Below are positions 39,389 through 49,611 of a DNA stretch of 64,000 nt, piece after piece. The first letter of the stretch is position 1, and each line of letters starts with the position of its first letter. The translations under genes were made by a program, and so were the position numbers. Source of the DNA: Francisella orientalis FNO12 (GTDB taxonomy: Bacteria > Pseudomonadota > Gammaproteobacteria > Francisellales > Francisellaceae); NCBI RefSeq assembly GCF_001042525.2, contig NZ_CP011921.2:1426001-1490000 (forward strand), given 5' to 3'. The notes beneath the pieces are model-generated. The model did not search any database. It was not told where the DNA came from and saw only the letters and a list, made by a program, of their open reading frames with translations.

Positions 39389-41086
39389 ATGATCACTAAG
39401 CCATGGACAAAAAACTATCCCGACAAGGTTCCCCTAAATATAGACATTCCTAATATTACTCTAAAAGATATGCTTGAAAAAGCTACTAAAGATTTCAGCA
39501 ATAAAAATGCTCTTAGCTGTCACTGCGAGAAATTAACTTTTAATGAGATTAACAGCTACGCAGACAAATTCGCAGGATTCTTACAGAACAAATGGAAATT
39601 ACAAAAAGGTGATCATATTGCTATTATGCTACCTAATTTATTGCAGTTCCCCATTGTTATTTTTGCTTTGGTAAAACTTGGTTGTGCTTTTGTAAATATA
39701 AACCCACTCTATACAAGTAGAGAAGTCAAAGGAATCCTACAAGATTCAAAAGCTAAAGGAGTAATTGTACTATCTGGTCTTGCGCATAATGTCGAAGCTA
39801 TAGCCGATGAATGTGAAGATCTAAAATATAAAATGGTTACAAATATTGCCGATTTATATCCTACTCCAAAAAAACAAATAATCTCCTTTGTAGTCAAATA
39901 TATCAAAGGTATGAAAGATAAATATTCAAAAGATAAGTTTGATACATTTACAGATGCTCTAAAATCTGACTACACTCCAAACTATACAAATATTGAATTA
40001 AAGCTAGATGATATAGCTGCACTTCAATACTCTAGCGGTACAACAGGCACGCCTAAAGGCACAATACTTCTACATAGGAATATTGTAGCAAATATCTATC
40101 AGATAAAGGCATGGACAGAGGGCTTTGATATCGAGCTTAGTGAACAAATTGTCTTAACTGCCCTACCGATTTATCATATATTTAGCTTAACTGCTAATCT
40201 ATTTCTATTTTATTGTTTTGGTGCTTTTCAAATACTTATACCTAATCCTAAAGATATCAAAAGCTTAGTAGCTGAGATGAGAAAAAGTAATTTTTCAACT
40301 ATATTTGCTGTAAATACTCTGTACATTACGCTCCTGAACAATAAAGAATTTAGACAAAGTAAGTTCCCTAATTTTAAGCTCTCAATAAGTGGTGGCATGC
40401 CGACCTCTGAAGCTGTAGCTAAAGAATGGAAAAAAATCACAGGTGTAAATATTAAAGAAGGTTATGGTCTATCAGAAATGTCGCCAGTTGTAACTGTAAA
40501 CTCATTACTTGAAGAAGATTTTAGTGGTAGTGTTGGATTTCCATTACCAAATACTGATATCAAAATTTATGATGATAAAGGTAACGAGCTTCCTCAAGGC
40601 GAAACAGGAGAAATATGGGTAACCGGTCCACAAAAGTCACCAGGATTCTGGAGTCTACCAGAGATTAATAGAGAGCACTTCACTGATAATGGTTGGCTTA
40701 AGACTGGAGATATGGGCTATCTTGACGAGCAAGGTCGTCTAGTAATATCAGGGCGTATTAAACATATGATTATCGTCTCAGGCTTCAATGTTTTTCCTAA
40801 AGAAGTTGAGCTAGTATTAACTGAAAAAGAAGAAATTGAAGATGCGGCAGTTATAAAAGGACACTCTGACGAAACAGGGGAAATGCCTATTGCTTTTGTT
40901 GTACTAAAAGAAGACAAAAAACTTACTGAAAAAGAAATTTTTAAATACTGTGAAACTAAATTAGCTCATTATAAATTACCTAGAAAAATAATTTTCATAG
41001 ATGAGTTACCAAAAAATACTGTTGGAAAAATAGATGTAAATGCATTACAAAAAGAATATGCTGAAAAATATAAAATAAATAACTAA
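39389..41086 (+). CDS. fadD: Long-chain fatty acid-CoA ligase
   Basis: 565 residues, typical for FadD. It activates fatty acids to acyl-CoA with ATP. Marks are the ATP-binding AALQYSSGTTGTPKGTILLHRN near residue 210, GYGLSEMSPVV, GWLKTGDMGYLDEQGRLVISGRIKHMIIVSGFNVFPKEVE-type text in the C-terminal subdomain, and LPKNTVGKID with the catalytic lysine. It is the first gene of the plus-strand beta-oxidation operon fadD-fadE-fadB-fadA-thioesterase, and has a strong ribosome binding site. Confidence 0.9.
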   Translation: MITKPWTKNYPDKVPLNIDIPNITLKDMLEKATKDFSNKNALSCHCEKLTFNEINSYADKFAGFLQNKWKLQKGDHIAIMLPNLLQFPIVIFALVKLGCAFVNINPLYTSREVKGILQDSKAKGVIVLSGLAHNVEAIADECEDLKYKMVTNIADLYPTPKKQIISFVVKYIKGMKDKYSKDKFDTFTDALKSDYTPNYTNIELKLDDIAALQYSSGTTGTPKGTILLHRNIVANIYQIKAWTEGFDIELSEQIVLTALPIYHIFSLTANLFLFYCFGAFQILIPNPKDIKSLVAEMRKSNFSTIFAVNTLYITLLNNKEFRQSKFPNFKLSISGGMPTSEAVAKEWKKITGVNIKEGYGLSEMSPVVTVNSLLEEDFSGSVGFPLPNTDIKIYDDKGNELPQGETGEIWVTGPQKSPGFWSLPEINREHFTDNGWLKTGDMGYLDEQGRLVISGRIKHMIIVSGFNVFPKEVELVLTEKEEIEDAAVIKGHSDETGEMPIAFVVLKEDKKLTEKEIFKYCETKLAHYKLPRKIIFIDELPKNTVGKIDVNALQKEYAEKYKINN

Positions 41087-41112
41087 ACAGCTTTTTGCTT
41101 AAGGAGCTAAAG

Positions 41113-43353
41113 ATGTTCAACAGAATTTATAATATTGCAAAAAAGGCTACTCCTAGTATTTCTCAAACTGAACAAACTGCCCTAAATGCTGGTGACAATT
41201 GGTTTGAACAAGATATATTTCAAGGTAAACCTGACTTTAATAAACTACATAGTTTAAAAAAATTTGAGCTAACAGCTGAAGAAAAATCATTTTTAGATAA
41301 TGAAACAACTGAACTATGCAAACTAATCGATGATTGGAAAATTAATTATCAAGACAAAGATCTAAGTGTTGAAGCTTGGAAATATATACGTAAAAAAGGC
41401 TTTTTAGGCTTAGTTATTGGCAAAGAATATGGTGGTAACGGCTTCTCAGCAGCTGCTCACTCAGAAGTGGTTATGAAACTAGCAACCAAAAGTGTCACTG
41501 CGGCAATCACGGTGATGGTACCTAATTCACTTGGACCTAGTGAGCTTCTAGTTCACTATGGTACAGATGAACAAAAAGATTACTATCTACCAAGATTAGC
41601 CTCTGGTCAAGAAATACCGTGTTTTGCTTTAACAGGACCAACAGCAGGATCTGATGCGACTTCACTACCTGACTATGGTATTGTCTGCCATGAAGAATTT
41701 AATGGCAAAAAAACTTTAGGTATCAAACTAAAAAATATCAACAAACGCTATATTACATTAGCTCCTATTGCCACTTTAGTTGGTTTAGCTTTTCAACTAC
41801 AAGATCCTGATAGCTTACTCGGTGAAACAGGTAATGAAGGTATAACATGCGCCCTACTACCATATAATCACAAAGGTTTAGAGATTGGTAGACGTGGTTT
41901 TCCTCTAGGGCAAGCTTTTATGAATGGCTATATTAAAGCTAAAGACGTCTTTATGCCAATTGACTGGATAATCGGTGGACAAAAGATGGCTGGTGAGGGC
42001 TGGCGTATGCTAGTTGAGTGCCTATCTATTGGAAGAGCTATTTCATTACCAGCATGTGGTACAGCTAATACTCTGATGTCAGCTGTAATGACCGCTGCTT
42101 ATGCAAGTGTACGCGAACAGTTCAAAGTTCCAATTGCTCAATTTGAAGGAGTCCAAGAAAAACTGGCAGAAACTGCAGGACTTGCATATATTGCCAATGC
42201 TACTCGCCAATTCACAGTTTCTGCTGTTGATAGTGGTTTGCGACCATCGGTATCATCTGCAATTGCTAAATATCATCTAACTGAGATGGGGCGCACAACG
42301 ATCAACAACGCTATGGATATCCATGGAGGTCGAGCAATCATCATGGGTCCAAATAACTATCTAGCTATTCCATATATGGCAACACCTATTGGCATAACAG
42401 TTGAAGGTGCCAACATTATGACTCGAAATCTGATGATTTTTGGTCAAGGTGCGATGAAATGTCACCCATATATTCGTAACGAGATAGAAAGCTTAATGAG
42501 TGATGATGAAGAAAGGTTTATAACTAATTTCAAAAGTCATTTCAAATATATGGCTCTAAATGGCTCACGTACACTTTGGTATGGTTTAAGTGGTGGTTTC
42601 ACTGCTCCTAGCTATCCTTCTAAATTTAAGCGTTACTATCGCTATATCTCACATATAAGTACTGCTTATTCTTATGTCAATGATATTTCAATAACAGTAT
42701 TAGGTGCGGGTCTAAAACGTAAAGAAAGATTATCCGCTCGCTTGGGAGATATCATGAGTTATCTGTATATGGCTGTAGCTGTATTGAAATACTATAAGGA
42801 CACAGGCGAACCTCAAAGTGATGATATCTATGTTGATTGGAGTATTCAACACTGTCTATACCAAGCTCAACAAGCGATGTTAGACTTATTTAGAAATTTC
42901 CCAAATAGAATATTTGCTACTAAGATGAAGCTTTTTGTTTTTCCTTATGGTAAAAAATTTAGAAGACCATCTGACAAGCTTGAAGCACAAATTTGTAAAT
43001 CATTAGTGAGCAATAGCGATACTAGACAATGGATGAAAGATAAATGTTATATACCAAATGATGATAATGATCCAATTGGTAGAGTTGAGAATGCTTATTT
43101 TTCATCACTAACTACACAACCTATTAAGAAAAAAATTATTGATGCTATCAAGACCGCTAAGCTACCAAAAGCAAGCTGGCAAGACTCTATTGAAATAGCT
43201 TTAGAGAATAAAATAATCTCTCAACAAGAGGCAGATATTGCTAATGAGATGCTCACAAAGGTTAATAATATAATTCAAACAGATGAGTTTGACGATTATG
43301 CTTTAGGACCTAAAAATGCTCATCCAGAATGGCAAAAAAATAGCGAAAAATAA
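41113..43353 (+). CDS. fadE: Acyl-CoA dehydrogenase (FadE type)
   Basis: 746 residues from ATG 41113, preceded by AAGGAG; this is the large FadE form with an extra C-terminal domain (about 815 in E. coli), and not the 380-residue type. Marks are FALTGPTAGSDATSLPDYG (flavin site), GFPLGQAFMNGYI, FGQGAMKCHPYI, and MDIHGGRAIIMGPNNYLA. It introduces the trans-2 double bond into acyl-CoA with FAD. It is 26 bp downstream of fadD. An earlier in-frame start at 41095 lacks a ribosome binding site. Confidence 0.9.
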   Translation: MFNRIYNIAKKATPSISQTEQTALNAGDNWFEQDIFQGKPDFNKLHSLKKFELTAEEKSFLDNETTELCKLIDDWKINYQDKDLSVEAWKYIRKKGFLGLVIGKEYGGNGFSAAAHSEVVMKLATKSVTAAITVMVPNSLGPSELLVHYGTDEQKDYYLPRLASGQEIPCFALTGPTAGSDATSLPDYGIVCHEEFNGKKTLGIKLKNINKRYITLAPIATLVGLAFQLQDPDSLLGETGNEGITCALLPYNHKGLEIGRRGFPLGQAFMNGYIKAKDVFMPIDWIIGGQKMAGEGWRMLVECLSIGRAISLPACGTANTLMSAVMTAAYASVREQFKVPIAQFEGVQEKLAETAGLAYIANATRQFTVSAVDSGLRPSVSSAIAKYHLTEMGRTTINNAMDIHGGRAIIMGPNNYLAIPYMATPIGITVEGANIMTRNLMIFGQGAMKCHPYIRNEIESLMSDDEERFITNFKSHFKYMALNGSRTLWYGLSGGFTAPSYPSKFKRYYRYISHISTAYSYVNDISITVLGAGLKRKERLSARLGDIMSYLYMAVAVLKYYKDTGEPQSDDIYVDWSIQHCLYQAQQAMLDLFRNFPNRIFATKMKLFVFPYGKKFRRPSDKLEAQICKSLVSNSDTRQWMKDKCYIPNDDNDPIGRVENAYFSSLTTQPIKKKIIDAIKTAKLPKASWQDSIEIALENKIISQQEADIANEMLTKVNNIIQTDEFDDYALGPKNAHPEWQKNSEK

Positions 43354-43425
43354 TATGCACCAATGTCATTTCGTTTAAATAACGGAATCTAAAAACGATG
43401 TATAAACCAACATCGGGAGGAAAAT

Positions 43426-46119
43426 ATGACAGAGTTAGAGAAAAAGTTTGAAGAAATGTTGATAGCTGTTCGTGATGCAACTATTGATTTCAAGCCTGAT
43501 AATAGCCAAAAGCTAAAGTTCTATGCTTTTTATAAACAAGTAAAAGAAGGTGATAATAATACAAAAAAACCTTCTGCTTTGAAAATGGTTGAGCGCGCTA
43601 AGTGGATGGCTTGGGATGTAATTAAAGGCATGTCAAAAGAAGATGCTATGCGTGGTTATCTAAAGGTTTTTGGTGATGAGTATCTTCCAACTGGAGAAAG
43701 TAGTAATAGTTCAAGTAGCACTATAGTAAATAAATTAGAGCCAGTAGAGAGCAAATCGCAGCGTAAAGCTTTTGATAAAATCGCTGTACTTGGCGCTGGA
43801 ACTATGGGAGCTCAAATTGCTGCTCATTTCGCAAATGCTAGACTCCCAGTTGTATTATTCGATTTAAAATCCCAACAAGGTAGTGTTAATGCTATTATTG
43901 AAGATTCTCTAGCGAAGCTCACTAAACTTAATCCAGCGCCTTTTGGCTCAAAAGATTCTATCAAATACATTACTCCTGCAAATTATGATGATAATCTTGA
44001 GCTTTTAGCAGATTGTGACTTAATCATAGAAGCAGTAGCTGAACGCATAGATATCAAAGAGAATCTCTACGCAAAAATCTCTAGTCATATCAAAGAAAAT
44101 GCAATTTTAGCATCAAATACTTCTGGTTTAAGTATCACAAAACTAGCTGAGGTATTACCAGAGAATCTCAAAGTTAACTTCTATGGTGTACACTTTTTCA
44201 ATCCACCTAGATATATGCCTTTAGTTGAGCTAATTCCTCATGCAAGTACTAATACTGCAATTATGGATAAGCTTGAAACATTTTTAGTTGAAAAGCTTGG
44301 TAAAAGTATAATTCGTGCAAAAGATACACCTAACTTTATCGCTAATAGATTGGGGGTCTTTTCAATGCTTATCACTTGCTACTATACAGAGCAAATGAAT
44401 ATCCCTTTAGAAGTTGTTGATGAACTTACAGGCAAAAAACTAGGGCGAGCAAAAAGTGCAACTTATAGAACTGCTGATTTGGTTGGTTTAGATGTGTTAT
44501 CGCATGTAATAAAAACAATGGAGGATAATTTAGAAGATGGTTGGGAAAACTTTTATAATACTCCTACTTGGATACAAAATTTAATTGATAATGGCTCACT
44601 TGGCCAAAAGACAAAAAAAGGTTTATATATCAAAGAATCTGATGGTATCAAAGTACTTGATTTAGATACTAAAGAATATCGCCCTTCTGATAAAAAGGCT
44701 GATAAAGAAATCTTAGATATACTAGCTGGGAGAGATTGGAGCAAAAAACTGGAGGATCTTCGTAATAGCGATAATCCTCAAGCTCAATTTTTATGGTCAA
44801 CTTTTAGAGAAATGTTCTTGTATGCTGCTAATCTTGTTGGGGATATTTCAAACTTTCCTAAAGATATGGATCTGGCAATCCGTTGGGGATTTGGCTGGAA
44901 GCAAGGCATCTTTGAGATATGGCAACTTGCTGAGTGGCATAAAGTAGCTAGTTGGCTAAAAGATGATATTTCAGCTGGTAAAGCATTATCAACAAATACT
45001 CTACCTAGCTGGGTTGATACTCTTGATATTGGTGTTTATCAAAATAATAAAGAGTTTAGCTATAAGGATAAAGAGCTAATATCTCGTGATAGCCTAGATG
45101 TTTATAAACGTCAACTATTCGCTGATAATATAGTTGAACATACTAGCACTTTAGCGACACAAACACTTTATGAAAATGATGGTGTCAAACTATGGCAAAT
45201 TGACGACTATAGCAATATCGGAATACTCTCATTTAAGAGTAAGATGTGTGCTATTGGTGATGAGGTTTTAGATGGCATATCTGAGTCTATCAACTATGTC
45301 GAAGAAAATCTTGATGGTCTTGTTATTTGGCAAGAACAAGATGTATTTTCGGTAGGTGCCAACTTAGAGGAATTTGGTATCAAATTTGCAATGAACGGCG
45401 AAGCAGCTATCGAAGAGGTAATCCGTAAAGGTTGTAGCATTATCAGCAAAAAATTACGCTATAGCAAAATACCTGTTGTTGCAGCTGTCAAAGGCTTTGC
45501 TTTTGGTGGTGGCTGTGAAACTATCTTGCATAGTGATGCTGCTGTTGCTGCGTATGAAAGCTATATTGGTCTTGTTGAAGCTGCTGTGGGAATTATCCCT
45601 GGTTGGGGCGGCTCAAAAGAAATGGCTGTTAGAGCATCTCAAGCTCAAGATCACTGGAAAGACTTTGAACGTCGTTATAAAAACCTTGCTCTTGCTCAAG
45701 TTGCAAAAAGTGCCTGTGAAGCAAAAGAAATGGGCTTTTTACGTGATGATGACATAATCGTGATGAATACTAAAGAAATCCTACTTGTAGCAATTAAGAA
45801 AGCTCAACTTATGGCTTTAGCAGGCTATCAACCACCTCTAAAACAAAAAGTCCCAGTATTTGGTGAGACTGGTATCGCTACAATTAAAGCTTTACTAGTA
45901 AATATGCTTGATGGTAACCAAATATCTGAGCATGATTATAAGATTGCGGTAAATTTAGCAGATACTATGTGTGGAGGTCAGATAGAAAAAGATACTGAAA
46001 TTTCTGAAGATTGGCTACTCGAAAGAGAGCTAATAAACTTCAAGGAACTTGCGATATCTGAGAAGACAGAAGCTAGAATTAAATATATGCTAGAAACTGG
46101 CAAACCACTAAGAAATTAA
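43426..46119 (+). CDS. fadB: ACBP-FadB fusion: acyl-CoA-binding domain, 3-hydroxyacyl-CoA dehydrogenase and enoyl-CoA hydratase
   Basis: 897 residues with three parts. Residues 1-85 form an acyl-CoA-binding protein domain (LKFYAFYKQVKEGDNNTKKPS, then AKWMAWDVIKGMSKEDAM, which is the ACBP signature). After a Ser-rich linker (about 91-115) comes the NAD-binding 3-hydroxyacyl-CoA dehydrogenase (IAVLGAGTMGAQIAAHF at 119-135, NTSGLSITKLA, GVHFFNPPRYMPLVE). The C-terminal third is an enoyl-CoA hydratase (VKGFAFGGGCETILHSD, VEAAVGIIPGWGGSKEMA). The order dehydrogenase-then-hydratase is opposite to E. coli FadB. A GGGAGGA site precedes ATG 43426. It processes acyl-CoA in two steps of beta-oxidation; ACBP may hand over substrate (inference). 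Confidence 0.9.
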   Translation: MTELEKKFEEMLIAVRDATIDFKPDNSQKLKFYAFYKQVKEGDNNTKKPSALKMVERAKWMAWDVIKGMSKEDAMRGYLKVFGDEYLPTGESSNSSSSTIVNKLEPVESKSQRKAFDKIAVLGAGTMGAQIAAHFANARLPVVLFDLKSQQGSVNAIIEDSLAKLTKLNPAPFGSKDSIKYITPANYDDNLELLADCDLIIEAVAERIDIKENLYAKISSHIKENAILASNTSGLSITKLAEVLPENLKVNFYGVHFFNPPRYMPLVELIPHASTNTAIMDKLETFLVEKLGKSIIRAKDTPNFIANRLGVFSMLITCYYTEQMNIPLEVVDELTGKKLGRAKSATYRTADLVGLDVLSHVIKTMEDNLEDGWENFYNTPTWIQNLIDNGSLGQKTKKGLYIKESDGIKVLDLDTKEYRPSDKKADKEILDILAGRDWSKKLEDLRNSDNPQAQFLWSTFREMFLYAANLVGDISNFPKDMDLAIRWGFGWKQGIFEIWQLAEWHKVASWLKDDISAGKALSTNTLPSWVDTLDIGVYQNNKEFSYKDKELISRDSLDVYKRQLFADNIVEHTSTLATQTLYENDGVKLWQIDDYSNIGILSFKSKMCAIGDEVLDGISESINYVEENLDGLVIWQEQDVFSVGANLEEFGIKFAMNGEAAIEEVIRKGCSIISKKLRYSKIPVVAAVKGFAFGGGCETILHSDAAVAAYESYIGLVEAAVGIIPGWGGSKEMAVRASQAQDHWKDFERRYKNLALAQVAKSACEAKEMGFLRDDDIIVMNTKEILLVAIKKAQLMALAGYQPPLKQKVPVFGETGIATIKALLVNMLDGNQISEHDYKIAVNLADTMCGGQIEKDTEISEDWLLERELINFKELAISEKTEARIKYMLETGKPLRN

Positions 46120-46131
46120 GGAGTAATTGAC

Positions 46132-47319
46132 ATGAGTGAAAACGTATATATAGTCGCTGCAAAACGCTCTGCTGTTACAAAAGGTAAAAAAGGTGGTTTT
46201 GCAAAAAAACGTCCTGATGAGTTATTAGCAGATGTACTTAGAAAAACTGTCGCTGAAGCTAATATTAACCCTAATGATATAGAGGATATAGTTGTCGGTT
46301 GTGCGATGCCTGAAGCTGAACAAGGCTTAAATGTTGCGAGAATATCATCTCTTTTGGCTGGACTACCTAATAGTGTCCCTGCTTTTACAATCAATCGCTA
46401 TTGTAGCTCTGGATTACAGTCAATTGCTATTGCAGCGAATGAGATTGCTCAAGGTAATATTGATGTTGCTATCGGCGCGGGTGTTGAGAGTATGAGTATA
46501 ATTCCTTTTGGTGGTAACAAGATGTCTTTTAGTAAAGAAATCTTTGCTAAGGATGAAAATGTTGCCATAGCTTATGGCATGGGCATCACTGCTGAGATGG
46601 TTGCTAAAGACTGGCATGTATCACGACAAGATCAAGATGCTTTTGCTCTTGAGAGTCATCGAAAAGCTATCCATGCTATCGAAAATGGTTATTTCAAAGA
46701 TGAAATATTATCTATAGATGTTGATCATAACAAACCTGATGAAGCCACTGGCGAAATTGTAAATCACAAGCAAACCATAACTGAAGATGAAGGCGCTCGA
46801 AAAGATACCTCACTAGAGGCATTAGCTAAACTAAAACCTGCTTTTGCAAATGGTGGATCTGTAACTGCTGGTAATAGCTCACAAGTTTCAGATGGTGCTG
46901 CAGCTGTAATTTTAGTTCGTGAAAAATACCTAAAAGAGCATAACCTAAAACCTTTAGGTAAGTTTCTAGGGTTTGCTGTGGCTGGTGTTGATCCGCGTAT
47001 CATGGGTATTGGCCCAATCAAAGCTATACCAAAAGTGCTTAAGCAAACAGGTTTAGATATCGATAATATTGACTGGATTGAGCTAAATGAAGCCTTTGCT
47101 GCTCAGTCACTAGCTGTGATTAATGATTTAAAACTTGATAAGTCCAAAGTTAACCCTTGTGGTGGAGCTATTGCCTTAGGACATCCACTTGGTGCAACCG
47201 GTACTATACTAACTGTGAAAGCGTTACATGGACTACAACGTACTGGCAAGAAATATGCTATGATTACAATGTGTATCGGTACTGGTATGGGTGCAGCTGG
47301 TATTATTGAAGCTTGTTAG
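46132..47319 (+). CDS. fadA: Acetyl-CoA C-acyltransferase (thiolase)
   Basis: 395 residues. The nucleophilic cysteine lies in the NRYCSSGLQSIAIAANEI motif near residue 90; the C-terminal WIELNEAFAAQSLAV, NPCGGAIALGHPLGATG (His) and MCIGTGMGAAGI (second Cys) blocks complete the thiolase active site. It cleaves 3-ketoacyl-CoA with CoA as the last step of the cycle. It starts 13 bp after fadB with a GGAG site and is part of the same operon. Confidence 0.95.
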   Translation: MSENVYIVAAKRSAVTKGKKGGFAKKRPDELLADVLRKTVAEANINPNDIEDIVVGCAMPEAEQGLNVARISSLLAGLPNSVPAFTINRYCSSGLQSIAIAANEIAQGNIDVAIGAGVESMSIIPFGGNKMSFSKEIFAKDENVAIAYGMGITAEMVAKDWHVSRQDQDAFALESHRKAIHAIENGYFKDEILSIDVDHNKPDEATGEIVNHKQTITEDEGARKDTSLEALAKLKPAFANGGSVTAGNSSQVSDGAAAVILVREKYLKEHNLKPLGKFLGFAVAGVDPRIMGIGPIKAIPKVLKQTGLDIDNIDWIELNEAFAAQSLAVINDLKLDKSKVNPCGGAIALGHPLGATGTILTVKALHGLQRTGKKYAMITMCIGTGMGAAGIIEAC

Positions 47320-47382
47320 TAGCTAATAATTTTCCTGAACATTAATATAAAAATAACTAATTACCCAATAGGCTAAACTAAA

Positions 47383-47871
47383 ATGATAAATTTAAATGAT
47401 TATACACCGATTGATTTCCCACGGGATTTTACTTGCTTTAGTGACATAGCCAAGAATCCTCTTGGTGTAAAGTTACCTTTGTATCATGTTGGTGAACATA
47501 TGTATACAAAGTTCAAATGTCTACCAAATCATGTTGGTTGGGATAATGTTATTCATGGTGGTATCATCGCTCTTATATGTGATGATATTCTTGGCAAACA
47601 TGTTTTAAGTATTAGTAAGTCATTTTGTATGACCCGTAACTTAAATATTAAATACTTAAAACCAACCTATAGTAAAGTAGCACATATTTTCAAAACTACT
47701 GTAATTCGTAAAGGTCGTACTACCGTATGGATTAGAGTTGATATCTTCAGTGAAAAAGGCGATTTATGCGCCTATGCTGATGCTGATTTTGCGCTCCTAG
47801 AAGAACATCATGCAAAACAAAAAGATATCGCAAGCTATAAGCTTGATGATTTATTGGCACATCTTAAATAA
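47383..47871 (+). CDS. Hotdog-fold acyl-CoA thioesterase (PaaI/YigI type)
   Basis: 162 residues. The hotdog motif CLPNHVGWDNVIHGGIIALICDDIL contains the HGG turn and following helix with the acidic residue of the PaaI-type thioesterases. RNLNIKYLKPTYSKVAHIFKTTVIRKGRTTVWIRV-type strands follow, and ADADFALL is the closing strand. It probably hydrolyses acyl-CoA, balancing the beta-oxidation flux. It is 63 bp after fadA and converges with the broken sugar porter on the other strand, overlapping it by 8 bp. Confidence 0.8.
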   Translation: MINLNDYTPIDFPRDFTCFSDIAKNPLGVKLPLYHVGEHMYTKFKCLPNHVGWDNVIHGGIIALICDDILGKHVLSISKSFCMTRNLNIKYLKPTYSKVAHIFKTTVIRKGRTTVWIRVDIFSEKGDLCAYADADFALLEEHHAKQKDIASYKLDDLLAHLK

Positions 47872-49146
47872 GCTCTTTATTTGTCATCTCTGGCAAGAAC
47901 TTATACACAATAATTATAAATGCAACTATGCAAGCTCCCATAAAATATAATACAGGAGCATAACCATAATTATGAGTAAGATCTAAGAATCTCGATATAA
48001 ACATACTTTCTATTAATGCTTTTGAAACAAGAGCTACAGATATCCCTATAGCGCGTATATGTACAGGTAAAACTTCTGATAATACCAACCATATACACAC
48101 ACCAGGACCTACAGCCCCTCCAAATACAACAATAATCAACATCAAAAGACCTAAGTTATTATAACCAGCTGTTATACAAAATATCATTGTAAATATAGAC
48201 ACAAATTAAATTAACAACCCACCAATAGTGAGCTTTCTTCGACCAATAACATCAACAAGAAACAAGCCGAATATAGTAGCTATAAGATTAACTAAGGTCA
48301 TCACTGTACCATAATAAGTTGCATCACAATTACTACAACTACTGAGTTGACCAAACATAGTAGGACCATAACTTATAAAGACATTAATACCAACAAAACC
48401 ATTTAAAACCGCCATTAAACTAATCAGTATTTCAGATAAATAGTACTTTTGTTTGATAACAATTTTAATAAACTCAACGAAGCCTGTTTTATTTTTTTTT
48501 CGGTTAATGAGTGCTGAACCTTGAGAGCTAATTGCTCACTAATAGTTAGTGCCTGTTCATTTCTGCCCCTTAAGATTAACCAAGATGGTGAAAATGGTGC
48601 TATTAAGCTAATGATGAAAAGTAAAATTGAAAAAGGAATAGCGCAGGCAAATACCAGTCTCCAACCAAAGCTAGCCACAAATAAGCTTGCAAAAAGTTAG
48701 CTAAAAAAATTCCAGAAACTAATGATAGCTGAAATATAGCCATCGCCCTACCTCTAAACTTAGCTACACTAGTTTCAGAAATATAAACAGGAATTACTGT
48801 TAACAAGAATCCTATTGACACCCCCTGTAGAAGTCTTGATAACATCAAAGTTGTATAAGTATTAGATACCATCATCAAAATCATTGATACTATAAATAGA
48901 AATGCCCCAAAAGCCAAAATATTTTTTCTACTAAAGATATCCATTAGTGGTCCTGATATTAGTTTCGATAGCAAAGCTCCAAAAAACACAATACCAGCTA
49001 TCTCAGATAGTCGTGTAAGATTAAGAGATAACTCCTCTTTAATAACAGGTAATGTCCCTGATATCACTCCAATATCAAAACCTGAGCATACACCTGTCAA
49101 AACTATCAAAGCTATAACGATTTTTTGGTGATTTAGTTACTAACAT
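47864..49146 (-). pseudogene. Sugar-porter MFS transporter, multiply broken
   Basis: Fragments in three frames align end to end with a 12-helix GalP/XylE-type proton/sugar symporter: TGVCSGFDIGVISGTLPVIKEE, FSRKNILAFGAFLF, SRLLQGVSIGFLLTVIPVYISET, GWRLVFACAIPFSI, VDVIGRRKLTIGG, SEVLPVHIRAIGIS and FLPEMTNKE at the end. I see a frameshift at the A run opposite 49121-49126, another near 48665, another near 48430-48490, and a TAA stop at 48206-48208. The start ATG is at 49146. A transporter of about 425 residues is thus dead by at least four lesions, so this is true decay and not a read error. Confidence 0.9.
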
Positions 49147-49298
49147 TAGACCCTCTTTATAAAATATATAATAGATACTTATCAACTAAGTAATAAACAT
49201 ATAACTATAAAGATATACTAAATAGAACTAAAGTTTTATAAGAAACTATAGGAAAAGGTAATTTATTTAAGAATTTTTTTATATCGAATTTTTAATGA

Positions 49299-49527
49299 TT
49301 AACTTTTTAGAGCTTTATAGATGATATCTTTGATTTCTAATCTTTGCTTTTTCAACTCTTCTAACTACATATCTTCAAACATACCTGGACTTTCAAGATT
49401 ATATATTTTCTTATCTAGATCTTCATATTTCTTCATTTGATTACTGATATGATGATTTTCTTTCATATTGCGTAATTTGATCTCTTAATTCAGGAAATTC
49501 TTTAACTAATGGATGATGTTCTAACAT
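49299..49527 (-). pseudogene. YdcH/DUF465-family small protein, broken
   Basis: Reading from ATG 49527 gives MLEHHPLVKEFPELRDQITQYE, the typical DUF465 beginning, then a frameshift; the following frame continues with KENHHISNQMKKYEDLDKKI, NLESPGMFEDM, a TAG stop where Gln or Lys is expected, and LEELKKQRLEIKDIIYKAL to the TAA at 49299. The intact form would have about 76 residues and a coiled-coil fold of unknown function. One frameshift and one nonsense change are both visible. A good GGAG site remains in front. It lies between the broken transporter and broken nadV. Confidence 0.8.
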
Positions 49528-49611
49528 TGTAGATACTCCTTATTTTTATTGATTAAACAACTAATATACTTATGTAGCAATAAATGCAAACATACTACAA
49601 GTATACCTAGG

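Noticed and set aside
48603-49109. Short membrane proteins as independent genes between 47864 and 49109
   Set aside because: The pieces align consecutively with one sugar-porter transporter and are fragments of a pseudogene.
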